From Excoecaria cochinchinensis (Eukaryota; Streptophyta; Magnoliopsida; Malpighiales; Euphorbiaceae), in contig CANTUQ010000020.1 in the NCBI GenBank assembly GCA_947683425.1, forward strand, positions 4,715,001 to 4,779,000: DNA of 64,000 nucleotides. The letters are read 5' to 3'. Under the pieces are notes generated by a model. It saw only the letters and a list, made by a program, of their open reading frames with translations. It was not told the DNA's origin and did not search any database. Below are positions 48,512 to 59,241 of this stretch, piece by piece; positions within the stretch are counted from its first letter, which is position 1, and each line of letters begins with the position of its first letter. The translations under genes were made by a program, and so were the position numbers.

Positions 48512-50113
48512 TCAATGTGGTGGTCGTCTTAAATGTGGAGGAAATACAGTGGAAACAGGTGTAAAAAATCCATGAATCTCACTGCTCAACTTGTCCAACT
48601 GTGTAATAATCCTCTGCTGAAAGGCTCCCAAGAATGCGTCTCTCCGCTCAACTCCCAGGACCATATCTCTGCGCACCTGCTCCATCTGAGTCTCAATGGA
48701 AGACAAACACTCCCAAGCTCTCTGCACTGACAGGTCCATGCCAGAGATCAACTGGTCACTCTGAGTAATAGCTGCTCTGACCTTCGCCAATCCTCTACTC
48801 AACTTATCCAATCTCTTCCAAACCCTCTCCTGGAAAGCTGTTTGCTCCCTCCTTGACTCACTAAAAGAAGTCCGAAGCATGCTGATAGAAATCTTAAACT
48901 GCGTCATTGATGCTGTCATAGACTGCATCTCTAAAATCAAAGTCCGGACCATCAAAGCATTTAAATATGGAGCTGAGGGTGGAGGGGCTGTGGAAGAAGA
49001 CGGCTTATCATGCCCCTTAGCATAGCGGCTCACATCCGGAGGGGAGAATGGAATGTCAGTCCTCTATCTCACCCTCCTACTGGAAGTAGTGGCTGTCGCT
49101 CTCTGTGGCGGAGGTGGTGGTGGAGCATCAATATCGGGATCAACTGGATGGTGGCCACCATCGTTAGAATCGCCCTCTCTATCATTACCAGAGTCATGGG
49201 CATCTATGTCCTCCGCTCTCCTAAGTTTATGTCCACTCCCAGAAGAAGGATCCTCTATAGCAATCCTACACCTGAGTACTACCTCCTCATCAATCAAGTA
49301 CGATGACCTCAAAGCTGGTCCCATATCAGGAGTAGGCAGATGTAGGGCTCTCATAATCAAGGTGCTCAATCCACCAATCCCGATCCTCTTCCCTGAAGTA
49401 GCTGTAGCTCTCTTCAATTGCTTACACAACCAAGGTACGACATTAACTCGGATGCCGGCCTCCATAGCATAAAGAAAAAATAAGTCTGGTGTGGTCACAT
49501 TGCTAGGACACCCTGGTAGCATGAACACTGAAAAAGCCATCACTCTATGCAAGTACTGATAGACTGGAGAGCGGAGCTTTGTTGACTTGGTGTTTCTTGC
49601 ATGAAAGTCCATGTTGGGCTTCCCGATAATAGCCCAATGTGCACCTGAATCACCCATAATGTGCACATCTCCATCCACTGGCAACCTCATGTATCTAGCC
49701 AGGTTAGAAATCAATAGAAAATAAGGAGTATTGTTGACTCTAAACTGAATGGTATTTACATCATCCTTAGATAACCTTGGAGAGTACTGAAAAGTACTAA
49801 GAAACTCCAAGGTTATCGTAGGATGAGTTGGACCATTCAGAGAAAAGAACTCCTCCCATCCAATGTTCCTTAGCAAAGATAAAACCCTCTCGTGAATGCC
49901 TAGGTCAATGAGTGTCTTCATACTCATAAACCTACTAGAAATAATAATCTTTACAGCCAGCTTATTGAACAAAGTGCGCTGTGCTGGAGTCAACCAATCA
50001 AGAGGCGGAATGGGCGCTGATGGTTGCTCCTCTCTATTATGAACCATGGTTCCTGAAAAGAAAGTATAAACTTTATCCAAAACATTTTTAATTTCATTAA
50101 GTGCAAACCACAT
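48512..50113 (-). pseudogene. Athila ORF-1-like protein, single amber stop
   Basis: One minus-strand frame of about 534 codons is broken only by TAG at 49064-49066. Residues about 65-240 (LGIHERVLSLLRNIGWEEF, LEFLSTFQYSPRL, IQFRVNNTPYF, ISNLARYMRLP) resemble the plant 'ATHILA ORF-1' domain. A His/Asp/Pro-rich linker follows, then after the stop a heptad-rich segment (LEMQSMTASMTQFKISISML, VWKRLDKLSRGLAKV) typical of a coiled coil. No Gag zinc knuckle, protease or envelope features are visible. The function of this domain family is unknown. The amber codon could be recent decay or a read-through site. Confidence 0.72.
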
Positions 50114-51492
50114 ATATGGCTAGATTGAAAGAATAATAACAAAACTCACCAGAACTTCACAATAGAAATTTGCAAAATACATAAAATTTTCTAGCTAATG
50201 AAAATGCAAAATATGGAAAATTAAGCATTAGGCATATGTATAAACAATTTGAAATACAAAATCAATGCACAAGTTTAATCAAAATTGGAAGATTGCACAA
50301 GTTAGAATTTAAACAAATTAAAAATGAAAAGCACAAGGTGGAGAATAAAAATAAGCACAAGTAATTAACCTTAAAGTGTATATGCCAAAAATTAATATAA
50401 ATGCAATTTAATGGAAAATAAGAGAGAGAAATGCAAAGTTTGCTTAAACAATGCCTTATTTGTAGCAAAAATATGTAGGATAAATTCAAAGTTGCATGTA
50501 AAAAAGAATTTGAAAAATTGGCATCCAATACAACTCATCCTAATCCCATCAATTCGGGAGCTAGCAAACATACATTTGCCTCAAAACAATCAAGTATAAT
50601 AATCAATTGCATCTAAATTAAAAACTAAAGCAACGGCAACATCATTAAAACAAAATAATGCCAAGCATAACCTCAAGCAATTAGAATTTAACTTGCAAAT
50701 TTTCTTTCCATATTCAAACTATTGCATAATGCCCCAATTATATCAAAACAATTCAGTTCAGAATTCTTAAGCTCAAAATCCCAATTTCCAGCAAGCTGCA
50801 ATTCAAGAGAAAATGCAAGAACACAACCCAACTAGCATAATGATCACTAAGTTCAAATTCAATTCTAATGGCAACCATCAACTTAACAATGCTATAAGAG
50901 CAAACAAACACAAAAACATATGTGAAATCAGGCTCAAAATGTGATTGCTCAGGGTACGAAATATTCAGATAAATTCCACTCGTTGAAAGTTCTAAAACAG
51001 CAGTGAGCATGCCAACAGTGACCTATTTGCATGTTCAAGCAACCTGGTTCATGTCAACTAAATATGAAAATTACCTTAACATATCATAATAATAGAGTTG
51101 GGAAGAAAAACTAAATAAATATGCTGCAATTTCACATTAATAGTCCCAAAATTGACATGAAGTTCTCATATAGGCATTTCATCAAGCACCTAGTGAGCAG
51201 GATTATAACCCAAAATTTTTAGCACAACTTTCTCATCCTACACACCCATTACCAAGAGAAGAAACACATCTCAATTAACAATGTCAAAAACAACATAATT
51301 TCTTAATTGAAGTTCAGTGCATAGTTGAATCAGTAAAAGAATGACAAAAAATTTAAATGAACAAAGTGGGAATAATGCGTACCTGGAATATGTAGAAATT
51401 AGCTAACTAACTTAAAAATTTTGGAAGATAAATAATGGAAGAGAGCTCTTAATTCTTAACCCCAAAAATCTGAAATTTTTGTAGAAATTATG
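50114..51492 (-). other. Athila-like leader between ORFs
   Basis: AT-rich, with no coding motif. The short ORFs (50262-50528 and 50753-51010, minus) look random. It ends at the K6 insertion. Confidence 0.5.
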
Positions 51493-54125
51493 TGTAACGC
51501 CCCCGCCGCCGCCACCGTCGGAAGGGTGCCACCCGACGCTCACTCACAACATACATACATGCGCTAAGCGGAAGCATTCACTAAAAACATTAATAAAGGC
51601 AGGACAAAAATCTTATATAATCAAAATATAGAGTTAAATACAACCCAAAAGATTACATCATTCCTTTACAAAAAGTTACAAAAGCCACTATACAAAATAT
51701 TACATACAAAAAGAATTACCGGAGGAGATAACAAAAATATAACTCTACTCCTATGTGGCCGACTTGCAGATGTGCAACACGAGCAAACTCCCAAAACCTG
51801 CCACCTACATGGGACAAAAACCCGTGCTAAGCGATAACGCTTAGTGGGGAGGAACAAACATAACAGAGCACTAAGCAAGATATTCACATTATCACACACA
51901 ATTCACTAAACATTAGAGGGCAGAATTATACACACAGTTCAAGAGTCACTATAAGCATATCAGAATTGAAACAGAAAACATGAAGCAATGACCATATTAG
52001 ATCCATGCAATAATCAGAATACTTTACTAATCACACACTAGACACATAACACGATAGCCTGAATTCAATGGTGGAGGATACGGGAACATTACACGGGAGA
52101 CCGAAGCCTCAAAAATAGTTTAATACCCGAAGTAGCGCGGAGACCGGAGTCTCAAAACATTTTATCACTACACGGAAGATGACCATCTTGGAGGTCGGCC
52201 GCTTCGCCCAAACGGGGCGGACACGAGCAGCTGCACTCACTAACCCTTCTTAAGCATGCATAATTATCCAGTACCTTGACACTTCAGGCTTGACAACTCA
52301 TTCACTCACACGACAATACACAATCAAAACAAGATTCAACTCAAGACTCAAACATCAAATAAATTCATAACTAAGACACTAGTACAATGATATCACGAGT
52401 CATAAGCACAACCATATTTCATGCAATAGTGAGAAATCGTGTAAAGTGGAACAAAAGAAACACATTCAAAAAATAGGGCAAGCAGGAAGGGCCTCTGTCG
52501 TGATCGCGACCGTGTCGCGCTCGCGACAGAGCACGGGGTACCTCCTCGCGAGCTCGCGCCAGAAGGCCTACTCGCGATGAAGCACGCTAGGCAGATTCGC
52601 GCAACCGAGCTTTGTCGCGCTCGCGACAACATTGCGATCGCGACAGAGACCAGTTCCTTCCTCCTCATGCGCACGCACGACAGCATGCTTGCACGGAGGA
52701 CTCGGCTACCGAGCTCTCTATCGCGGTCGCGATAGAGCGCTTTTCAACAACAAGGGGCCAAATCCGCACCTTGTCGCGCTCGCGACAGCGTCGCGATCGC
52801 GACAGAGCCCAGATTCGCCCAAAATCTGCACTTTTCCTACTCTTTCACACACAACTCTTCATACATGCAAACCACCATACACAAACACTTACCTCAAGCC
52901 TCCAGCACATCACAACATAATTCTCAAACCACATAAACACAATTTATACAATAATCAAACATCAATTCTTCCTAGATTCACTCACAACCAAACTCAAGAT
53001 TCATTAACATAACAAGTTCATATTCCGAAACCATATACTATCCTCACTATATCACTAACATTTCACTATAAATCACTACTTAATTTAAACATGCATTCAT
53101 CTAACAAAACACTCAAGGTTACAAGTGACATGCAATCACAAAGAAAAATAAAATCGATCCAAGGAGGAAAATAGAGGAAAACGTAATCCACAAACACAGC
53201 TCCTAAACACTTATCAAACTAAACTCCCAAACACATAAACACACTTAAAAACGCAGCTCCAAAACACACTCAAATTAGGTTCCCAAACACATACACATAC
53301 TTAAAACGCAGCTCCCAAACCTGGAAATCGCAGCTTCAAACCGAGCCCCTCACGAGTCCGCTTTCTCTTTTCCCTTGCTCTTTCTTCTAGCTTCCGATTC
53401 ATGCACAAACCCAATCAAAACTCACTCAAGTCAAACCCAAAATTCCACAATAGAAATCAGAAAAAGAAGGAGAAGAGAAGAACCAAAAAACCAAAGAACT
53501 TCAGACCACTTACCTTCAAAACTCCAACTCAAAGCTCAATATTCCTACTCAAGGCTCAAAGAAAACATAAGAGGAAAGGAGATGAGAGCAGCAAAATGGA
53601 AATAAGAGAGAGAGAGAACGGGAAAGATGAAGAACAAGGGAAAAATGAGAGCTAGCTTCCGCGGGAAGCTTCATCCATTTTTCCCTCCTCACCTCTCTCT
53701 TACTTTTCATTTAATGCTCACCAACCCCTTTGCCACTTGCCACCATCTTAGCAAATCAAGCCTTCCCACTTTGACTTAACCACTTATGGCACCATACTCT
53801 ACACACACACTAACTTCTCCTACACAAATATCTTCCAATGCACCAAACTCAACTCACACCATAATATTACTCATAACCCACTTAACAACCAAGGCACCAA
53901 GCACCAAAACCACACAATAAAATCTCTAAGTCCACTTATATCCTACTCCCATACACTATAAGCACACCAAAACATTTCCTTCACTTAAATTATTACTTAA
54001 TTAATTAATTCCTTAACAACTAATTCCTTATTATCCAAATTTCATCTTACTCAAATTACGAAAATACCCTTACTTAACCGACTTAACACACGGATTCCGA
54101 CCAGGCCTTTATTGGGTTGTTACAT
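51493..54125 (-). mobile_element. K-family solo LTR K6 inside the Athila-like element
   Basis: Plus-strand ends are TGTAACGCCCCC and GGGTTGTTACA; the duplication is TTATG (51488-51492, 54126-54130). The 2633-bp LTR lies on the minus strand with the donor-like GGTAAGTGG (GT at 53513-53512), palindrome cluster (52490-52810), hairpins at 52097-52110 and 52140-52153, and the 'gcgataacgcttagtgggg' block near 51830. It is non-coding. Confidence 0.92.
52490..52810 (-). repeat. palindrome cluster in K6, core TCGCGCTCGCGA/TCGCGATCGCGA
   Basis: At least eight words such as TGTCGCGCTCGCGACA, TTGCGATCGCGACAG and TATCGCGGTCGCGATAG occur in about 320 bp. This is the same type as K2. Confidence 0.83.
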
Positions 54126-54885
54126 TATGGGGCAGATCAGAATTGGCAAAGAATAAGAGAAAAGCAGAAATACGATGAAAAGAACTTCATTAAGCTCTAT
54201 GAAAATGCATTAAATCAAAATCACCTGAGATGAGCTTGGGTTGGCAAAGGAGATCGAAGAGAAAAATTGAGAGAAAATTTTTAAATTGAAGAACAGGGGG
54301 GAACAGGGGAGAAGAAAAGAGAAAAGAAGAACAAGCACTGAATTGAAACCACGTTTTAAAAGGTTTGGAATAAAAGCACAACTGTCCTTTTGAAATAAGC
54401 TCAGCTGTGTTATTACTCAGTGCTACCTATCGGCATTTTTTAAACGAAAGCACAGTTGTGTTTTCGCGCTTTACCTGACGCTACTGCCCTGATGAAATGT
54501 ACCTCACGGTGACAACAATTTTAATTGTCACCATGAGATAACTGGTAAATTGCTACTGTCCCACATCTGCACTGCACAATTTTAGCCGCAAAATTTTTGA
54601 ATTCTCTTATTGTTCTCCCTATTAAATTCCAAAACAATAAACCAAACCAAAACCGATTAAAATAAAAAAAAATTAAAAATCAACAAATTGAACATGAAAA
54701 ACAACAAATTAACATTCTAACACACCAAAAATTTAAAGAATATTATATTATATAAAAACAAAAAAAAAATTAAAATAAAGATTTAAAAATAAACAACTAA
54801 AAAAAATTAAAAACATAAAACACAAAAACACATATAAATTACATAAAATTAAACAGGAAGGGTTAAGAAAAATAAAAGTTCTGGT
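54126..54885 (-). other. Athila-like internal region with AGCACAGTTGTGTT words
   Basis: Non-coding. At 54371-54468 words like AAAGCACAACTGT and AAAGCACAGTTGTGTTTT echo the LTR palindrome cluster outside the LTR. Confidence 0.55.
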
Positions 54886-55635
54886 TTATTGAGTCCCAAC
54901 TCGACTACTCTCGGGTGGACGAGATTGTGAAGCAAATAATGCTCTTTCCGGTTTTTGCTCCTCATTTTCCCCCATTAGTAAGAGAAAATCATCGAAAGCC
55001 ACCAAGGTGGGAATTTCCATGTCTTCGATGAAGTATGACTCCACTTTGGGTTCACTATAAACGAACTCTACCGGCTCTTCTAGCCTAAATAGATCCTTCA
55101 AATGGTCTGAATTCAGTGCTTCCATTTGAGAATCACACAACTCTTGCTCCTTTGGTGCACTATCCTGCACAGAAAAATTGAATTTAGTTTCCAAACAAAC
55201 ACAAGATTCGTCTTCAACAATGATTGGCTCCTTTTTTCCTTCATGCAACCCATCCTCAAAAATTTCAAAATTCTCATTAAGCTCTATAGGTGCATAACTC
55301 ATTTCATCACCATCTCTTTGATCAACCGAAGAGACAATTAAAAGCTCCAACTTAGATTCCAAATTTTGGATCTCTAATGCTTGACTTCTTAATAGATTCC
55401 CTTGAGCCTTGATCCTCTCCTCTTGATAGTTGATTGTAGCCTGCCACTGCCCTTTTTCCGCATAAAATTGCTTCTCTCTGTAATATATGTAGTCTAGAAG
55501 ACTTATGATTTTGGCAGAGTTAGACTCTTGTGCTTCCCATTGAGAGTAAGAATCTTCAATGGATGGTGAATAGGTGACTGGTGAAGGTGGATACAATTGT
55601 CGTAACTCTTGCATTTCCCTCCTCATATCATTCAC
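54886..55635 (-). CDS. Athila-like ORF, 249 aa, unknown function
   Basis: The first ORF after the primer site (about 160 nt downstream) is open and starts MNDMRREMQELRQ. Residues about 40-95 (YYREKQFYAEKGQWQATINY, EERIKAQGNLLRSQALEIQN) have heptad spacing and probably form a coiled coil. The C-terminal half is acidic (SDHLKDLFRLEEPVEF, YFIEDMEIPTLVAFDDF). I recognise no gag, protease or polymerase motif. It may be a structural protein of the element or a relic of one. The start is the first in-frame ATG; no promoter evidence was used. Confidence 0.5.
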   Translation of the reverse strand: MNDMRREMQELRQLYPPSPVTYSPSIEDSYSQWEAQESNSAKIISLLDYIYYREKQFYAEKGQWQATINYQEERIKAQGNLLRSQALEIQNLESKLELLIVSSVDQRDGDEMSYAPIELNENFEIFEDGLHEGKKEPIIVEDESCVCLETKFNFSVQDSAPKEQELCDSQMEALNSDHLKDLFRLEEPVEFVYSEPKVESYFIEDMEIPTLVAFDDFLLLMGENEEQKPERALFASQSRPPESSRVGTQ

Positions 55636-55792
55636 TTAAGCTAAGGACCAACTCATAATCTTGAACACTATCTTGCATCATTTTGAAAAGACCTCAAAAT
55701 TTTCCTGCAAAGATAAACACCAAATTAAAACAAAGAAAAAAAAAATCTCAAACTAACTCAACTAGAGATATAAAACAAACAACACCGTTTTT

Positions 55793-55809
55793 CCCCAGCA
55801 ACGGCGCCA
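55793..55809 (-). promoter_or_regulatory. Athila-type primer-binding site
   Basis: The minus strand reads TGGCGCCGTTGCTGGGG, 6 bp after the LTR terminus at 55816. TGGCGCCGTTGCCGGGG is the usual Athila primer site (tRNA-Asp type), here with one change. Confidence 0.85.
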
Positions 55810-55815
55810 AAAACT

Positions 55816-56848
55816 TGATCGGTGTTCGGCAAGTGTACCAAATCGACAAGTAATAAAGTGGGGTATAGTTAGGACCCCGAGTTATCGTACCCAAGGGAAA
55901 AAGGACTGTCACGTTAAATATCTATAAATGAGTGAATTTGAGATATCCCCGGTTTGTTTGGTGGAGAAAACTAAGCTAAGCAAGAAAATAAATTAACAAT
56001 TAAAAATAAAATTATTCATCAAGAAATTACTCAAGGATGAAATTAGATACTTAGGAAATTCTATCCTCATAAATGTAATTGGAAATTGGTAAAACAATAT
56101 AAATATGAAATTCTGGACAACCCAACTAAACCCAGGCTTCCCAATCCGGAGTCAGCCACTCTAATTATATGACATCCCAAACCGGAGTCAGCCACATAAC
56201 TAGCCTATGCACGGGTCTAAAATCCTAAGTTCGATTTATTTTCCTACTACGGAGTCAAATAACCCAGAACCTATCCATTCCTCATATTTCTGAAAATTAT
56301 AAAACTAACATTTATAAATCAAGCGTCCCATTCCCGAGCAAGGAAAATCGATAGATGCATAGATATAAGAACAGAGCAAAAATAAATAACAACAAAAATT
56401 AGATTTGAAATTAATCATCATTCCGGACTAAATCATAATCAAACCCAATAATCATCATAATTGCAGAAAATATACCGAGAGAAATAAAAGAAATCATGAA
56501 AATATTCATTAAATCCAAAAATCCAAAATACAAAGTATGATTCAAGAACCCCTAAGAATGAATAACTACTCCAACATCAAGAATATAAACATAAAATATG
56601 AAAAATTCAAGTTTAGAATACACCCTTAATGAGAGAGAAAATAGATCTTGAAACCTTTGTTCTTCGACCTTGGAATTCCTTAAATCCCCAAAATATAAAA
56701 ATAAACTAAATTAATTAAGAACAAAATTGCAATTTAAAATTAAATCTAAGCTAAAACAGTATTTAAAATGAAAATTAAAACCTAAATTAAAATAAAAACA
56801 CTGTTGAAGAACTAAAAATAAAAACCTAAGTCTACTCCTAATTAGATC

Positions 56849-56881
<33 letters not shown>

Positions 56882-57448
56882 GAAGATGCAGCAGCGTTGC
56901 TTTTTAATATCTGGAGAAAAGCACAACTGTGCTTTCACAAAGCACAATTATGTTCTTGAGCAACTAGCGCCTCAGCACTGCGTCGTGTGCGCAAACAGGT
57001 TGGAAAAAAATGCGAAACACAGCTGTGTTTCTCGCCAAAACACAGTTGTGCTCTTGGGCGAGATAGTACGCGTCGCTCTTCTTCGCGCGTGCCTCCTGCT
57101 GCGTAGCACAGCTGTGTTTCTCGCAGAAACACGGTTATGCTTCTGGTGTGATCTTGCTACTGCGCGCATCCTTCAAAAGCACAGCTGTGCTTTGTAAAAG
57201 CACGGCTGTGCTTTAGGCAAAATCTGCCCTTTTTCACCCATTGCTTCTAAAATCAACCCCGAACCTTCAATTTAGCTCCGGATTAAAATAAAATGCCTGA
57301 AAACATCCCAAAACTTATTAAAAATTATAAAAACATTATAAACTAATAAAATTACAAAAACTAACTAATTAAAATTAAAAATAAATAAATAAAACACATA
57401 ATTATGCCAAGAATTAACCTAAAATATTAATATAATTGCAACTTATCA
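55816..57448 (-). mobile_element. Athila-like 5' LTR
   Basis: It is 1633 bp, TGATAAGTTG...ACCGATCA on the minus strand. It has a C30 run at 56850-56879 followed directly by the palindrome cluster. Confidence 0.9.
56917..57220. repeat. palindrome cluster in Athila 5' LTR, core AGCACAGCTGTGCT
   Basis: About seven units: AAAGCACAACTGTGCTTT (56918-56935), AAACACAGCTGTGTTT (57015-57030) and AAAGCACAGCTGTGCTTT (57176-57193) are near-perfect palindromes around an E-box-like CAGCTG. Confidence 0.85.
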
Positions 57449-57650
57449 GTGCTCTATCCATTTTGCATACATCTCATATTTGCATATGGCATTTTATACA
57501 TGCATGCACAATCTCTTGTATATATTTTCGCGCACACAACTTTGCAGAAAAAATTCAAACGAAAACTGCCAGGATAATTTTAGCTCAACAGTAGCACTCA
57601 CTCGTGCTGCAGAAACAAGTCAAGATGACATCTGCACAAATCAAAAATCT
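57449..57650 (+). other. Tat1 3' UTR, continued
   Basis: Non-coding sequence resuming after the Athila-like element. It leads into the minisatellite. Confidence 0.5.
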
Positions 57651-58143
57651 CTGAATCCTCTGAGGAGGCAAAACCTCGAAGTCCTTTGAGGAGGCAAACC
57701 TCAAAGTCCTCTGAGGAGGCAAAATCTCTAAGTCCTCTGAGGAGGCAAAACCTCGAAGTCCTCTGAGGAGGCAAATCTCAAAGACCTTTGAGGAGGAAAA
57801 CCTCAAAGTTCTCTGAGGAGGCAAAATCTCTAAGTCCTCTGAGGAGGCAAAATCTGAAAATCCTTTAAGGAGGAAAAATCTCTAAGTCCTCTATGGAGGC
57901 AAAACCTCGAAGTCCTCTGAGGAGGCAAATCTCAAAGTCCTCTGAGGAGGTAAAATCTGAAAGTCCTCCGAGGAGGAAAAAAAACCTCAAAGTCCTCTGA
58001 GGAGGCAAAATCTGAAAGTCCTCTGAGGAGGCAAAACCTCAAAATCCTCTGAGGAGGCAAAATATTAAAATCCTTTGAGGAGGCAAATCAGAAAGTCCTT
58101 TGAGGATGGCCAAATTCCCTAAGTCCTCTGAGGAGGCAGATCT
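57651..58143. repeat. 26-bp minisatellite in Tat1 3' UTR
   Basis: About 19 tandem units on the pattern AAGTCCTCTGAGGAGGCAAA plus 5-7 variable bases. Each contains the near-palindrome CCTCTGAGG. Tandem repeats between the last ORF and the 3' LTR are a known hallmark of Tat-lineage elements and a known seed of satellite DNA. Reading frames through it are by-products. Confidence 0.93.
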
Positions 58144-58147
58144 CACA

Positions 58148-58165
58148 CCCCCCCCCCCCCCCCCC
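58148..58165. repeat. C18 homopolymer
   Basis: Eighteen consecutive C at the downstream edge of the minisatellite. Confidence 0.95.
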
Positions 58166-58350
58166 GCACTTCATAAGTCTGGAGCAGACTCGATACAACA
58201 CAGAAAGATGGCAATCGCTCTGCAGTCTAGATGGCGACTTGAGGAGACGATCCCTTTTCGTGGCAGTAGGAAGGTTGCCGCCTCAGGTACGCGCTTCTTT
58301 CCTTTCTTCTAAATTTTGGCTCACCTAGGCACCTAAGTTTTAGGTTCCCC

Positions 58351-58365
58351 AAAATTGGGGGCAAC
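58351..58365 (+). promoter_or_regulatory. polypurine tract of Tat1
   Basis: AAAATTGGGGGCAAC lies directly before the LTR start TGTAGACG at 58366, the place of the plus-strand primer. A similar CTGGGGGCAAGC is found at 43053 and 61451. Confidence 0.7.
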
Positions 58366-59183
58366 TGTAGACGCCAGGTCCCGAGGCGGTCCAAGATCAG
58401 AATTACCCGATGATGAATGTGATACTTGCCACAAGTAACGGTGTTAAAACTGATGTCTTCCTTGTCGAAAATTCCCTTTGTTCCCCTAGAAATTTCGATT
58501 CAAAAATTCGCATTTCTATTCTTATTTTTATTCATTTTTATTTTATTTTTTATTTTTTTATTTTTATTTGCCCGCCGCGCAACGCGCGCCCCTTGGGGCG
58601 TGCGTCACCAGGCGACGTGTTTCACACGAGGGCATTTTTTGCCTCCTCTTCTGCGTTTCCTGGTCAATTTGCAATCCATTTGTTCCATTTCTTTCACGAT
58701 TTGGTGCAATTTTTGGGTAAAGAAAAATGAAAGAACAATTTGTCTTTTCCTATTTTGGGTTAATTTAGAGGATCAAATGGAGGTTTGGCCTTCATTTGAA
58801 GGGGTGCTGCACCTTTCATAAGAGAAGGGGAGAGAACTTTCTCTAAAGCTTGAAGAGCAGGTGTGGGTTTTTAAGCAAAATATTTAGGAATTTCAAAGCT
58901 TGAATTTTTATTTTATTTCAAGAACATTTTAGTTCTCGGATGGATTGAGTCCAGGAAAATCAATTTCCTTTGCTCAATTATCCGCCAAAAATATTTTCGC
59001 CAAAAATATTTTCTTGAGTTAACTTATTTTAAGACACAAATTTTCATATTTTCTTCAAGTATTTACCACCGCAAATTCCGACAAGGAGGACAGACCAAAA
59101 CACTGCCTTTTTCAATCTCCAAAATTCTGAGGGTAAACACTTGGAACCGTTCTCATTCATTTTTTGTATATTATTTATTGTTG

Positions 59184-59241
<58 letters not shown>

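Larger units (their letters stand above)
44755..57448 (-). mobile_element. complete Athila-like element, minus strand
   Basis: The two LTRs are 55816-57448 (5') and 44755-46329 (3'). The termini are TGATAAGTTG...ACCGATCA and the duplication is GTGGT/GTGCT (44750-44754, 57449-57453; one mismatch). The primer site follows the 5' LTR. The interior has two ORF regions and the K6 solo LTR, and no protease, RT or integrase, so it is non-autonomous. By eye about 7 of the first 165 aligned LTR bases differ, indicating a fairly recent insertion. It sits inside the 3' UTR of Tat1. Confidence 0.9.

Noticed and set aside
57585..57824. Repetitive 79-aa frame (RTLRFSSSKV... type) on the minus strand
   Set aside because: By-product of the 26-bp minisatellite; it loses frame as unit lengths vary.
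57651..58143. CRISPR-like regular repeat
   Set aside because: Units are directly tandem with 5-7 bp variable ends and no unique spacers, in a plant retrotransposon; it is a minisatellite.
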